DNA of 38,301 bases from a virus. A program made the translations under genes and the position numbers. Below the pieces are notes generated by a model. It searched no databases. It worked only from the letters and a program-made list of their open reading frames with translations, and had not been told where the DNA came from. The DNA lies in the IMG/VR virus record IMGVR_UViG_3300017991_000220, positions 1-38,301 of that record; one strand, written 5' to 3'. Shown piece by piece: positions 10,401 through 17,268 of this stretch; position 1 is the first letter of the stretch; every line of letters begins with the position of its first letter.

Positions 10401-10578
10401 CTACGTCATCTAAACCAACTGCTACAGCTTGTACATTAGCTTGGAAAACCTGGGAAACCTGCTCCAACCCAGCCTGGATATCACCAATCTTGTCTTGGAT
10501 GGAACCAAGAATCTGCTCAGCATTTGTCTCTAGCTGAAGTTCTAAACCAAGTGCATATTCATTAATACCAGCAGGCAT
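7405..10578 (-). CDS. Tail tape-measure-like protein
   Basis: 1057 residues, the longest gene here. The N-terminal 300 residues are helical and Gln/Ala-rich (for example LNSAMAELAAAQQDLTFEQS). The middle has the ATRLSATLGVSREEANRAL region common in tape-measure proteins. From about residue 700 to 900 there is a series of hydrophobic segments (AAIIVILALGLLIWLFGSLA, then TTFVLVVTLAALAIGVAI), as expected for a protein that enters the host membrane. The C-terminus returns to coiled coil. Tape-measure proteins set tail length and form or line the DNA channel. Unusually, a hub-like gene lies directly upstream, so the tail gene order differs from T4. Start and stop overlap neighbours at TAATG and by close spacing. 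Confidence 0.8.
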   Translation of the reverse strand: MPAGINEYALGLELQLETNAEQILGSIQDKIGDIQAGLEQVSQVFQANVQAVAVGLDDVVGDLVIAQSLTQDIGTESAATAQQLNSAMAELAAAQQDLTFEQSLENMEALAEALQQVEQLTQTAIDNVDPSVLDSAGDAIAGAAEQIYDMYDEHIKDVDTATKKYNIISKIFKADSKVLTDQFEEQLKRQKSHEQVMKVLQSTHKISKDDLKTWKEKVGVLGDINDRVRSQQEALEGSMESVSKMSKVWGVMRKGMALMLIPLHKMKSIFTDLLDQQEKWHTLNYQIYGGMNAMADRATRLSATLGVSREEANRALSALADAGVAKDSIDSLAAANVSLAYSTGAANESIATYQKLMNSSGIAIEDVNANTTQLLNAQRHFGLSAKAMNTILTVSNKNLITLKKQFGTDAVNQYSKSITMLAAAARQTGVDVGEVSDLMNRLTNDAMQFVVALGQDAIYKSPNENLKSLALKADDIREQFERWPPGLAPGLLRDLYGLTTGQLEMLEVMGEVEKKFAKMGEESKGYLEDHRERWQESNAAIWRSINQFWYKIHALGSILLEPLRDALMEILSPFKELISETGLLGEDMEPTVEMFKRWAGIIRSIVMPMAKAVSHIIATKIIPFVKKLAGGVDDATKRFQGWGDKTKQLHDTLNAWWEDVEKLPDWFEKNFGFKISETFGVVADAIGEAWAASKAFVDYFRERPYQAAIIVILALGLLIWLFGSLAAAVVAATAPITTFVLVVTLAALAIGVAIKIVVDAFTDLVTVLAENQEALPMIAVVLGIATLSILAMVYAVVVLTAALVALGIAGPVALLPILVVGALVIATILSLGLAISMVLNQMAALVEIVGAVAPVIGGVLVKVLEAVSSLFEGVGNTIMKVAKAFGVLGEGISKIPLTAGARLASLSAGLATLIGTITAGKFISFITGDPIKKIKELAIALSHLAAAAATSATAMVQLGELGDIEANVRTAAAHSIVEVKMKEDLGRTTAEAENQREQSNKLGDISEVLEALVSRMDDMAADMNSLLVVTEENLPDMVDNLEGRAARGSGGRVNSWG

Positions 10579-11804
10579 TATATCTTCCTAGCAGCCGCGT
10601 TGTAATCCAATCTGGCGACATGTAGTTCGGTATCCCATTCTTTCGGTGATACTACGTGCGAAAACCCATACACAATCCATTCACCACTGAGAAAGTACGG
10701 CTTTCCATCAACGTCGTTCATCAATAAAGTAACTTTACCGGCACCAAGATTGTTGATGTTATCAAATTTGGGGTCACCAGCAATTGGTATCTTCATCCTC
10801 ATTACCAGTGGTATCAGACGTATAAACTGGTTTCTCGGCCTACCGTCAATATAATCCTCGTACTTTATCCCCACATCACCAGCATTGTGCTCGGGGACCG
10901 CAATCACATCCGTTGCCCAATCTTCGTCCGGTGGCTTGTTGAAACCCCTATCAGAACCAAAATTGGTATTCAACTTGTTGGACGTATTGCTATCCTTAAC
11001 GATTACCTTATCTTCGGTTTCGATCTTATCTAGATACTTACCAGTAATCGTGGAAATACCCTGTGTAGTCAATCTGGTCTGGGTTATGGTCAGGAAGTTA
11101 TCAGCCATCATGTCGATATCCATAACTTCCTTTACTGCCTCGGGAGTAGTGTTGACCACATATTGACCAAAGTCCTTTGTTTCTAATTCAGCTAACTCCT
11201 TAATGATAATATTCTCATCCTGGCTGGCAACAACCCATGCCGTCTTTTGAGGAGTTACAGAACTAGACCAATCAAGCAGGGATAAGATGAATGTCTTTGG
11301 GTCCATCCGTAACATCTGCCATTTGTTATTTTCATCATCTTCAGTATTGGTTATCTTAAGAGAGACTTTTGGCGCGTACTTGTTGACGACCTGCGTTATG
11401 ACGTCAGAAACCTTGCCGGTATATATCGTTCCGGCAGCATCACCGCGACTTAGAAGCCAACTCCCTGGGTCAACTGCGATGAACTCCAGTTCACCATAGC
11501 CTTCCATCCCGTGTGTCCGTAGATTGGTCAGATACGCTGTGCGCTCGGTAGTCCATTCCTTATCTGCCCATTGTATACGAAACTTGACTTCGGTCGGTTC
11601 CTTTCTTCCTTTACTAAGAGACTGTCTTGTGGCGATATCTCTGGCTATATTGTAGTAGGCATCGTGGACCCTACCCCTAATGATATAACCGTTATTTATC
11701 AGAGAGATCCAGTGTATCTTTCTGAAGTGTTGACCAATATCATCACCGCCAGCAATTTTTAGCTCAACCCTGGGTGAGCCAGTCTTTCTACCATCTAATG
11801 ACAT
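10578..11804 (-). CDS. Baseplate hub protein, gp27-like
   Basis: 408 residues. The N-terminus resembles hub domain I (SPRVELKIAGGDDIGQHF, then INNGYIIRGRVHD). The middle has KVSDVITQVVNKYAP, a hallmark of gp27/gpD-type hubs. The C-terminal third, LGAGKVTLLMNDVDGKPYF with GEWIVYGFSHVVSPKEW, is typical of the tube-like domains that carry the spike. It probably forms a trimer between tube and spike. ATG 11804 has GGAGA 5 bases upstream. It is the first gene of the minus-strand tail operon, so the promoter for that operon should lie in or above 11805-11955. Confidence 0.72.
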   Translation of the reverse strand: MSLDGRKTGSPRVELKIAGGDDIGQHFRKIHWISLINNGYIIRGRVHDAYYNIARDIATRQSLSKGRKEPTEVKFRIQWADKEWTTERTAYLTNLRTHGMEGYGELEFIAVDPGSWLLSRGDAAGTIYTGKVSDVITQVVNKYAPKVSLKITNTEDDENNKWQMLRMDPKTFILSLLDWSSSVTPQKTAWVVASQDENIIIKELAELETKDFGQYVVNTTPEAVKEVMDIDMMADNFLTITQTRLTTQGISTITGKYLDKIETEDKVIVKDSNTSNKLNTNFGSDRGFNKPPDEDWATDVIAVPEHNAGDVGIKYEDYIDGRPRNQFIRLIPLVMRMKIPIAGDPKFDNINNLGAGKVTLLMNDVDGKPYFLSGEWIVYGFSHVVSPKEWDTELHVARLDYNAAARKI

Positions 11805-11828
11805 AATGTCTCCACGATATATTTGAAC

Positions 11829-11858
11829 TTGTCATCGTGACATAATTGGTGGTATAAT
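11829..11858 (+). promoter_or_regulatory. Sigma-70-like promoter for the 11956-12534 genes
   Basis: TTGTCA (11829-11834) and a perfect TATAAT (11853-11858) are separated by 18 bases. The promoter faces the two plus-strand genes at 11956 and 12253 and leaves a leader of about 90 bases. It matches the bacterial housekeeping consensus (11 of 12 bases), so the genes are probably expressed early by host polymerase. Confidence 0.65.
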
Positions 11859-11891
11859 ATGCAATTGGTAGTACTTCAGGAAACATTATAT

Positions 11892-11905
11892 TACTACCGG
11901 TAGTA
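11892..11905. promoter_or_regulatory. 14-base perfect palindrome, possible operator
   Basis: TACTACCGGTAGTA is a perfect inverted repeat between the promoter at 11829-11858 and the start at 11956. A half-site-like GGTAGTAC lies upstream at 11867-11874. It is followed by another AT-rich TATATA. A dimeric repressor site is plausible, but no cognate regulator is identified. Confidence 0.4.
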
Positions 11906-11955
11906 TATAACCTTGGCACGACGGTTGCTAACTTAAATACAGAAAGGAGACAAAC

Positions 11956-12249
11956 ATGAAATTCCATCCCTTCAATGTTCTGATGTGGCTAGGCCTACAC
12001 GAGATCGATGAGGCCATGAGTGGGAAAGAGAAGCCATATACCTGGTTCGATTACGCCATGCTGCTGTTCCTCGGATGGCTTGGTATCGAAAAGGAACCCG
12101 AAATCGTACGTACCTCGAGAATTAGCCCCGAGCGTAAGGCAAAGCTCGATGCCCTTTATGAGGAAGTATCAGAAATGACCAAAAAGCGTAAGGAAAACGA
12201 CGCACGCACGGAAAGGATGGATAAAAGGCGTCGTAGGCGTCAAACCTAG
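11956..12249 (+). CDS. Hypothetical protein with basic C-terminus
   Basis: 97 residues. The ATG is preceded by AAAGGAG (about 6 bases away). The N-terminal half has hydrophobic, aromatic stretches (FNVLMWLGLHE and YAMLLFLGWLG) that could lie on or partly in a membrane. The C-terminal half is highly charged and ends in DKRRRRRQT. The family is unknown. It is the first gene after a strong sigma-70-like promoter and is followed three bases later by the next plus-strand gene. Early, host-directed genes in phages often have this size and position. Confidence 0.7.
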   Translation: MKFHPFNVLMWLGLHEIDEAMSGKEKPYTWFDYAMLLFLGWLGIEKEPEIVRTSRISPERKAKLDALYEEVSEMTKKRKENDARTERMDKRRRRRQT

Positions 12250-12252
12250 GGC

Positions 12253-12534
12253 ATGAAAATGCTGTGGGTAAAGTATGGCCAAGGTAAACTTAGGATGGTA
12301 TTCCCCATCGGAGAGGTCGGCGGCAATGTCGTCGGCCTCGACGCTTCTGCGATATCTCAGGAAGATACAGACACAATCAGAAGAAATGTTAGTGAACTGG
12401 AAAAGATGACATTCTCGGCCAGAGTGTTGTGGCTGAAAAAGAATGTTAATTATAACTCAATAATTAAGACGTACAAAAAATCAAAAATGGAAATCATGTC
12501 GTCTTTTGACATTGACGCCATGCAAGAAGATTAG
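12253..12534 (+). CDS. Hypothetical protein
   Basis: 93 residues. No family recognised. The N-terminus, KMLWVKYGQGKLRMVFPIGE, looks beta-rich; the rest is helical and charged. It begins three bases after the preceding stop and shares its promoter. Its last bases overlap the 3' end of an unclear minus-strand frame at 12531. Confidence 0.65.
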   Translation: MKMLWVKYGQGKLRMVFPIGEVGGNVVGLDASAISQEDTDTIRRNVSELEKMTFSARVLWLKKNVNYNSIIKTYKKSKMEIMSSFDIDAMQED

Positions 12535-12782
12535 TCCTTCCCGCTTTTACGTATACCAGGACCCATCATCCATGGCGTAATACTATCATTGTGTTTGCTC
12601 CTATTTTCTTCTATCCTGGTTCGTGACTTGCACCAGTAGATCCAAATGGTCCTTGGGGAGGAGACCCATCTTGGTGCTTGCCCCCCTCTTCGCGTATCCA
12701 CCCCTTCATAGCATTCCACGTGGTAGGGTCTTCCTGAATCGCCTTCGGTGAACAGTGCGTCTGCACCAAGTCATTTTGTGCG
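12531..12782 (-). other. Stretch with three broken or overlapping frames; no clear gene
   Basis: Downstream of the zinc-finger/HTH gene all three minus-strand frames are partly open: one ends at 12611 and another at 12531. None has a good ribosome binding site. The frames contain protein-like segments (NAMKGWIREEGGKHQDG in one, ITPWMMGPGIRKSGKD in the next), as if a longer gene had been broken by frameshifts. The stretch is visibly richer in G and C than its surroundings. It may be the decayed tail of the zinc-finger gene or of an acquired element. Confidence 0.35.
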
Positions 12783-13307
12783 TCAAGCACCGTGTCCCAC
12801 GTTCGCGACTGCACGTCTGCGAGGGAGATGCACCTCTGGCACAAACTTGCGAAGCAGCCGTACAGGAACTTCATCAACCTTTCGAGACAGCCCCTCTCGA
12901 CGGACTGCGTGATAACATTCTTTGGAGCAGTAGCGTTGGCCTCCGTGTCCTTTCTCAAACTTCTGCTGACAGTTCGGGCAAGTACCTACTCCGCGCTTGT
13001 TTCTCTGTCGTTGACGAACAGAACGCATACAGTTACGAGAACAGTACAGTTGATTATGTTGAAGCGGTACAAACGTAGAACCACAGTACGCGCACTCTCT
13101 CTGCGGGCCGTGCTTCTCGATGAGTTCGTTGATTGGGACGTTCTTGAAGTCATCTTTCGTAGCGCCTGTGACTCCATAACGCTTCAAGCGTTCCCAAATA
13201 GTCCGCTGCGTCACACCAAACTTATTGGCTATGGCAGGCATCGACAGGTTCTTGCGTAGATACAGATTCAAAACTGTCGAATCCTTGATGTCATTTCTGT
13301 GCCGCAC
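12783..13307 (-). CDS. Zinc-finger protein with N-terminal helix-turn-helix
   Basis: 174 residues from GTG 13307, chosen because AGGAGAGGAG lies about 7 bases upstream. It starts 17 bases inside the phosphoribosyltransferase gene, so translation is probably coupled. Residues about 10-40 form a helix-turn-helix (LSMPAIANKFGVTQRTIWER). Two zinc-ribbon-like units follow: CAYCGSTFVPLQHNQLYC with SRNC, and CPNCQQKFEKGHGGQRYC with SKEC. This pattern (CxxC...YCSxxC) occurs in small phage DNA-binding proteins and near homing endonucleases. No nuclease motif is visible. The C-terminus after about residue 140 may be altered by a frameshift (see 12531-12782). A DNA-binding role is inferred. Confidence 0.7.
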   Translation of the reverse strand: MRHRNDIKDSTVLNLYLRKNLSMPAIANKFGVTQRTIWERLKRYGVTGATKDDFKNVPINELIEKHGPQRECAYCGSTFVPLQHNQLYCSRNCMRSVRQRQRNKRGVGTCPNCQQKFEKGHGGQRYCSKECYHAVRREGLSRKVDEVPVRLLRKFVPEVHLPRRRAVANVGHGA

Positions 13308-14007
13308 GACACAACTCCTCTCCTGAGACTGCTTCAAGGTTATCCGTGGCAGGTTCGTCACCAAACCAATAAAGAGTAAAATCTCTATCTGCTTGAGCCT
13401 CCTCTATCGAATCAAACTCCGTCACAGAAATTCTGGCAAGCGGAATGATATGGAGCATCTTCCCTTGAACCAGCGGGAGCGCTGCTTTCTGCTCAGGCGT
13501 TACGGCGTGCTTCACCTTCGCTTCGATCACATCGGCGCAACTCGTGTCTACGAGGCACAGGATATACGGGAGAATCTGGCTTAGTTCACCGAGATGCTTC
13601 GCGACATGACACGCAAACTCTTCCGTAAGTATGTGCTGGACGCCGTGCTTGATATGGTCAGTGACCAACAAAACAGTAGCGTCCTTTGGAATTGGTTGTG
13701 ACGGCTTTCCTGAGTCATCGAACCAGACCGCAGTGCCGCCAAGCTGACGAGCAACCTCGTAGGCAAGAGTCACACCGCCCATCGCAGGGCCACAGACGTA
13801 GAAGTCTTGTTGCTCTCCACCAACAGCGTTGTTGAGTTTCCGTATCAAATCAGATGCCGCTAGGGACATCGTCGATGGCCTGCACGTCAGCACTCCCGTA
13901 TTGCAGAAGACGTCGCTCACCTTGCCGCTTGTGAGCTTGGCTAGATAACGACCGCCGTTGTACTTCCAATATCCACCGAGTTCTTTGAGAGTTTCAATCA
14001 GATCCAT
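13291..14007 (-). CDS. Phosphoribosyltransferase-fold protein, orotate PRTase-like
   Basis: 238 residues from ATG 14007, which has AAGGAGGAGC directly upstream. The N-terminus YLAKLTSGKVSDVFCNTGVL resembles the orotate phosphoribosyltransferase opening (LTSGKxSxxYxD). FYVCGPAMGGVTLAYEVARQ matches the conserved GPxxGG loop, and KDATVLLVTDHIKHGVQ sits where the PRPP-binding motif (VLLVDDVxTTG) belongs. In that motif DD is TD and TTG is KHG, so PRPP binding is altered or the substrate differs. It would make or salvage a nucleotide from a base and PRPP. Its G+C-rich composition by eye differs from neighbours, suggesting separate acquisition. Confidence 0.7.
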   Translation of the reverse strand: MDLIETLKELGGYWKYNGGRYLAKLTSGKVSDVFCNTGVLTCRPSTMSLAASDLIRKLNNAVGGEQQDFYVCGPAMGGVTLAYEVARQLGGTAVWFDDSGKPSQPIPKDATVLLVTDHIKHGVQHILTEEFACHVAKHLGELSQILPYILCLVDTSCADVIEAKVKHAVTPEQKAALPLVQGKMLHIIPLARISVTEFDSIEEAQADRDFTLYWFGDEPATDNLEAVSGEELCRAAQK

Positions 14008-14155
14008 TATGCTCCTCCTTGTCCAGCTCCTCAATGGAACGCTCGCATTGTACCTTGAGCATCTCTAGCTGACTACGATCCTTTGCCTTGTACAAACGAC
14101 AGATGATCTCGGCAGCAATACACCTGATTTCATTGTTTTCGTCTCTATTTGGCAT
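13994..14155 (-). CDS. Small hypothetical protein
   Basis: 53 residues from ATG 14155, which has GGGAGG nine bases upstream. Two in-frame ATGs further up (14182, 14164) are less well placed. The sequence is helical and charged (RCIAAEIICRLYKAKDRSQL, ending in EELDKEEHNGSD). Its 3' end contains the ribosome binding site and the start of the phosphoribosyltransferase gene, so the two are probably coupled. Function unknown. Confidence 0.55.
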   Translation of the reverse strand: MPNRDENNEIRCIAAEIICRLYKAKDRSQLEMLKVQCERSIEELDKEEHNGSD

Positions 14156-14176
14156 ATCACTCATCCTCCCAACATA

Positions 14177-14200
14177 CTTCATGACTTCATGACTTCATGA
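14177..14200. repeat. Three tandem copies of an 8-base repeat
   Basis: CTTCATGA is repeated three times head to tail. On the minus strand this gives ATGAAGTC repeats with ATG in shifting frames just upstream of the small gene at 13994-14155. Such a short tandem repeat can change copy number by slippage and would alter which ATG is in frame. Confidence 0.6.
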
Positions 14201-14219
14201 CCTCTATCTCACTTGTTCT

Positions 14220-14273
14220 TCAACTATGCCTACTCTCAGCCTTAAACCATTCCAGAATCTTGTTATCTCTCAT
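14220..14273 (-). CDS. Possible 17-residue peptide or remnant
   Basis: ATG 14273 overlaps the primase stop (ATGA), as real downstream genes do here. The frame reads MRDNKILEWFKAESRHS and stops after 17 codons. It may be a leader, a truncated gene or chance. Confidence 0.25.
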   Translation of the reverse strand: MRDNKILEWFKAESRHS

Positions 14274-15247
14274 AGCATTCCTCTCTTCATCTTGATAGAT
14301 GTTGCAAATGTGAGTGGCTTCAAATTCTTCATTAACATTTCCAATGCAGCTTGAGTACTGCCAGCATTTATGGCTATCCTGTTCCAATCGTCCTCTCCAT
14401 CTGTCACACTATACCATAGATTGAAATCATTCCTGAGTTCATTATAACACTTCCCAATCCCTTCCATGCCGGCATTATCATGATCAAAGGCCAATATCAG
14501 GTCCTTGACACCAGCTACCTTGAGTCTCTTCTTCTGCTTGACATCAAGTTCAGCACCCCCAACCGCACACCCGCGATCGAACATGAGCGCATTGGTGATG
14601 GATTCAACCACTACCGCTGGATAATCTGGATCAAGATTATCAAATCCATAAATGAACTCAGTCTTGCTTGACTCATCCGGGAACAGGAAACTCTTATTAA
14701 CAATTGACCTAGACTGCCAATAGACGACGTCTCCGAACTCATAATAAGGAAATACAACATTTAAGCCGGAATATCCTATTCCATTGGCATCTATTTGAGC
14801 GTCCATTATTTGTCGGCTGTGTAGGTAACTCCTAACTGGGTCGGTAAATACATCCGAACCACCGGTCAGTTTGGTAAATCCTTCCGGCAACTCAACCCTT
14901 ACAACTGGTTTATCTTCTTGGCCCCTCTGGAACTCAGTATAATCTTCGAGTCTGGGATCTGAGTATCTCACCGACCCCATTACTTCTTTCACAGCCTCAT
15001 GGAAGCTAACTTTTCTATAATACTTGACGAAATTGAGGAATGTGCCAGATACGTGTCGCTTATGGTTTGGACGAAAATCGTTGACTTTCGCCTTTGATAG
15101 GTTAATAAAGACCCTATATTTGGTATCCCGTGGCGAATCATATGGATTACATATTCGAAGTTCTGGTCCGTATTTACCGACCTTCTCTTTAAATTCAAAA
15201 TGCTTGGCTACCCATGATCTAATCTGCGTAGGACTTGGTTTTGGCAT
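14270..15247 (-). CDS. DNA primase with Toprim domain
   Basis: 325 residues. A Toprim fold is supported by AVVVESITNALMFDRG near residue 213 (the acidic E of motif I) and LILAFDHDNAGMEGIGKCYN near residue 250 (DxD motif). The N-terminal 90 residues (VGKYGPELRICNP, then FLNFVKYYRKVSFHEAVKEV) resemble the primase zinc-binding domain fold but lack its cysteines. There is no helicase domain, so a helicase should be encoded elsewhere. It would synthesise RNA primers for lagging-strand replication. ATG 15247 has GAGGTG upstream, directly after a strong inverted repeat. Confidence 0.8.
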   Translation of the reverse strand: MPKPSPTQIRSWVAKHFEFKEKVGKYGPELRICNPYDSPRDTKYRVFINLSKAKVNDFRPNHKRHVSGTFLNFVKYYRKVSFHEAVKEVMGSVRYSDPRLEDYTEFQRGQEDKPVVRVELPEGFTKLTGGSDVFTDPVRSYLHSRQIMDAQIDANGIGYSGLNVVFPYYEFGDVVYWQSRSIVNKSFLFPDESSKTEFIYGFDNLDPDYPAVVVESITNALMFDRGCAVGGAELDVKQKKRLKVAGVKDLILAFDHDNAGMEGIGKCYNELRNDFNLWYSVTDGEDDWNRIAINAGSTQAALEMLMKNLKPLTFATSIKMKRGML

Positions 15248-15257
15248 ATCACACCTC

Positions 15258-15280
15258 GCCCCCTACATAATGTAGGGGGC
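15258..15280. promoter_or_regulatory. Near-perfect hairpin just upstream of the primase
   Basis: GCCCCCTACAT (15258-15268) and its exact complement (15270-15280) are separated by one base. There is no T-run on either side, so it is not a standard terminator. It lies only 10 bases above the primase start and overlaps the approach to its ribosome binding site, so it could limit translation or end a processed transcript. Confidence 0.5.
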
Positions 15281-15306
15281 AATTGAGATTAGATTGTTGT
15301 GTGGGA

Positions 15307-15615
15307 TTAGGCTGCTGCCACGCCGTAATTGCCCTTCTTACGATCACGGTGCTCAGCAATCTTGCTTGAGTTCCAATTCGCAAGGCGGGAGAAATAACCA
15401 ACAACCCTGGTGATGTGTTGTAGAGAATTGGGCTGACGCCTTCCAATAAGAAGGTCTTCAATGAGATCCCACTCATTTTTATCAACAAATTCTGTTGACA
15501 TCTGCGCAACCATACCACTCTTACTGTGTTCAACTACTACATGTTCATCTGTGATCTTAATACCACGCAACTCGTCGTGTGCTTCAACATTGTCATAGAA
15601 GTCCTGTAGTTGCAT
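15307..15615 (-). CDS. Small protein resembling the C-terminal part of anaerobic ribonucleotide reductase (NrdD)
   Basis: 102 residues from ATG 15615, which has AGGAAAGGAG upstream. The stretch ITRVVGYFSRLANWNSSKIA followed by EHRDRKKGNYGV resembles the C-terminal region of NrdD (RVxGYxxxxxxxNxGKxxExxxR), which contains the glycyl-radical neighbourhood. The large catalytic domain is absent, so this is not a working reductase alone. Similar short proteins occur in phage genomes. It could be a module of a split enzyme or a spare part. It lies between the PurA homologue and the primase, in the nucleotide block. Confidence 0.55.
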   Translation of the reverse strand: MQLQDFYDNVEAHDELRGIKITDEHVVVEHSKSGMVAQMSTEFVDKNEWDLIEDLLIGRRQPNSLQHITRVVGYFSRLANWNSSKIAEHRDRKKGNYGVAAA

Positions 15616-15669
15616 AAAACAGCTCCTTTCCTGAATTGCCCCTCTCACGGCAGTATGTTTGATTATTGA

Positions 15670-16896
15670 CTACAGCAGAGGAATCATATCATCAGTCAGA
15701 GCGCCAGTACCCAAACACAGAATTGTGGTGTCTGTTGCTTCACATACGTCCCACAAATTGTTGTTCATCCACTCTTTTACTTTGGTGGTTGCATCAGCTT
15801 CTGTTCTCTTGCCTGTTACTTCGTAATCAACGTAGTTCATGAAATTGACGCACAGGTACGTGCCATAACCAGTATCATTGTGCCTAATCGCCTGCCACAA
15901 ATTTTTCTTACTAAACGTAAATACCCGACGCGGAAGTTTGGTCACTGATGTCATCTCTATGATTGGGTCTGGAGATCCGCTTACCTTAGTCAACTCATCC
16001 CAACTAATCTCCACCTGATCATCATATCCTGGGCCAGAATTGAATTCCTTGATCTCGTATGACTTGCCTTCGGCCTCGTACTCCTGAACTTCATCCCACA
16101 CCATGTGGTGACCATCTGGTGCAATAAACTTCTTGTTATTGATACGAATAGGATAAGTGCGCAAATTGAGTACAACTTTACCGGCATACTTGGGAGGTAG
16201 CATCATATCATCAAGACCAGCAGCAACAGTGCAGTTGCGAGACGTGCAAAATGGGTACATCGAATCCAAACCATAACTTAATTGGAATCCCTGAGCTACC
16301 TCCAACAAACCGGCCTGACCAGAATTAAGCCTTTTCATTACCTCGTTTGGCACATCGCATAAAAATTCTTGTAATTCTGGAACATCACGGGCAAGAAGAA
16401 CATTTGGTCGCCTTAGAATCTTCCTGGCTTTGCAGGCACCTACGCCGTGACATGTAGACCCACTCTTCATGGTACCAAGACCAAGCTCTTGTAACGGATT
16501 ACCATCAAGATCGACCTCGCCGCGCTCAAATGATGCATCAATGTCTTGAAGGATTGGTACTGTTGGGCTAATACCAAGCTTGTGCGATGGTATATTGTTC
16601 TCTTCAATTTCCCTAAACAGGGCTGGCAATTCAATCATTGCGCCATGACCAAGATACATCTTCTCATATCTGTCTGACATATAAGCACAGCTATTAAGTG
16701 TCTGATAGAAAAATGTGCGACCATCATCCAACTTAATCCAATGACCAGCCTGTGGTCCGAATGTATTGCAACAGAACTGGAAATTGTCGGCGTGCTCGGC
16801 AATATAAGAACCAAGTTTGCCCTTGCCGGATGATCCCGCTGATGCGTCGAGGACTGTTGTTAATCTTCCTGGTGTGAATACCGCGTTTGTTCTCAT
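15670..16896 (-). CDS. Adenylosuccinate synthetase homologue, PurZ-like candidate
   Basis: 408 residues from ATG 16896; an upstream in-frame ATG at 16905 has its AAGG too close. Similarity to PurA runs the full length: GSSGKGK (residues 21-27) at the GTP-binding GDEGKGK loop, QAGH with His52 at PurA NAGH, GSTCHGVGACKARK at GTTGRGIGP, LEVAQGFQL and MYPFCTSRNCT at the substrate-binding centre, TKLPRR at the aspartate loop, ILCLGTGALTDDMI at the C-terminus. PurA joins aspartate to IMP using GTP. The catalytic Asp is Ser22 and the next Glu is Ser23. As I recall, PurZ enzymes, which use dGMP to start 2-aminoadenine synthesis, also carry Ser or Gly there. Either PurZ-like or a third substrate is possible. 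Confidence 0.8.
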   Translation of the reverse strand: MRTNAVFTPGRLTTVLDASAGSSGKGKLGSYIAEHADNFQFCCNTFGPQAGHWIKLDDGRTFFYQTLNSCAYMSDRYEKMYLGHGAMIELPALFREIEENNIPSHKLGISPTVPILQDIDASFERGEVDLDGNPLQELGLGTMKSGSTCHGVGACKARKILRRPNVLLARDVPELQEFLCDVPNEVMKRLNSGQAGLLEVAQGFQLSYGLDSMYPFCTSRNCTVAAGLDDMMLPPKYAGKVVLNLRTYPIRINNKKFIAPDGHHMVWDEVQEYEAEGKSYEIKEFNSGPGYDDQVEISWDELTKVSGSPDPIIEMTSVTKLPRRVFTFSKKNLWQAIRHNDTGYGTYLCVNFMNYVDYEVTGKRTEADATTKVKEWMNNNLWDVCEATDTTILCLGTGALTDDMIPLL

Positions 16897-16897
16897 A

Positions 16898-17266
16898 TCA
16901 TCCATCCTTTTTGTCTTTATACTTTGGGATAAGTCTTACCCAATGGTGTGGGACCCACAATTTAAGGCCATCTTTGAACTCAAGCCTATAGTTGCAATGA
17001 TCCTTTGCGACAATCTTACCTTTCTTTAGGTGCAATTTGTGGTCTTTGTTACACAAAAAGACTGTGGTTCCTGTGTCTATAGTTGTCTCTGTAGGTGGTT
17101 GAAATACAACACCAGACGACTCTGTCTCAACCCACAACTTCTCACTATAAACCGAACCGCATTTTTTACAGCAGATTGGTACTGAACCAACACTCGCCCA
17201 GTCTACATTAACAGGATTCCGGCTTTTACAGCCAGGACATATCGAATACATTACTTCATCAGGCAT
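16898..17266 (-). CDS. Hypothetical zinc-ribbon protein
   Basis: 122 residues. The N-terminus carries CPGCKSRNP and, 25 residues on, CCKKCGSVY, a zinc-ribbon arrangement. The remaining part is beta-rich and ends with LKLWVPHHWVRLIPKYKDK. Family unknown. Its stop overlaps the PurA homologue's upstream ATG, so the two are closely coupled. It starts right after the DeoC-like gene. Confidence 0.6.
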   Translation of the reverse strand: MPDEVMYSICPGCKSRNPVNVDWASVGSVPICCKKCGSVYSEKLWVETESSGVVFQPPTETTIDTGTTVFLCNKDHKLHLKKGKIVAKDHCNYRLEFKDGLKLWVPHHWVRLIPKYKDKKDG

Positions 17267-17268
17267 TA

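Noticed and set aside
12611-12958. A 115-codon minus-strand frame
   Set aside because: It overlaps the zinc-finger gene in another frame, has no good start, and only its end is protein-like. It is recorded as part of a broken stretch instead.
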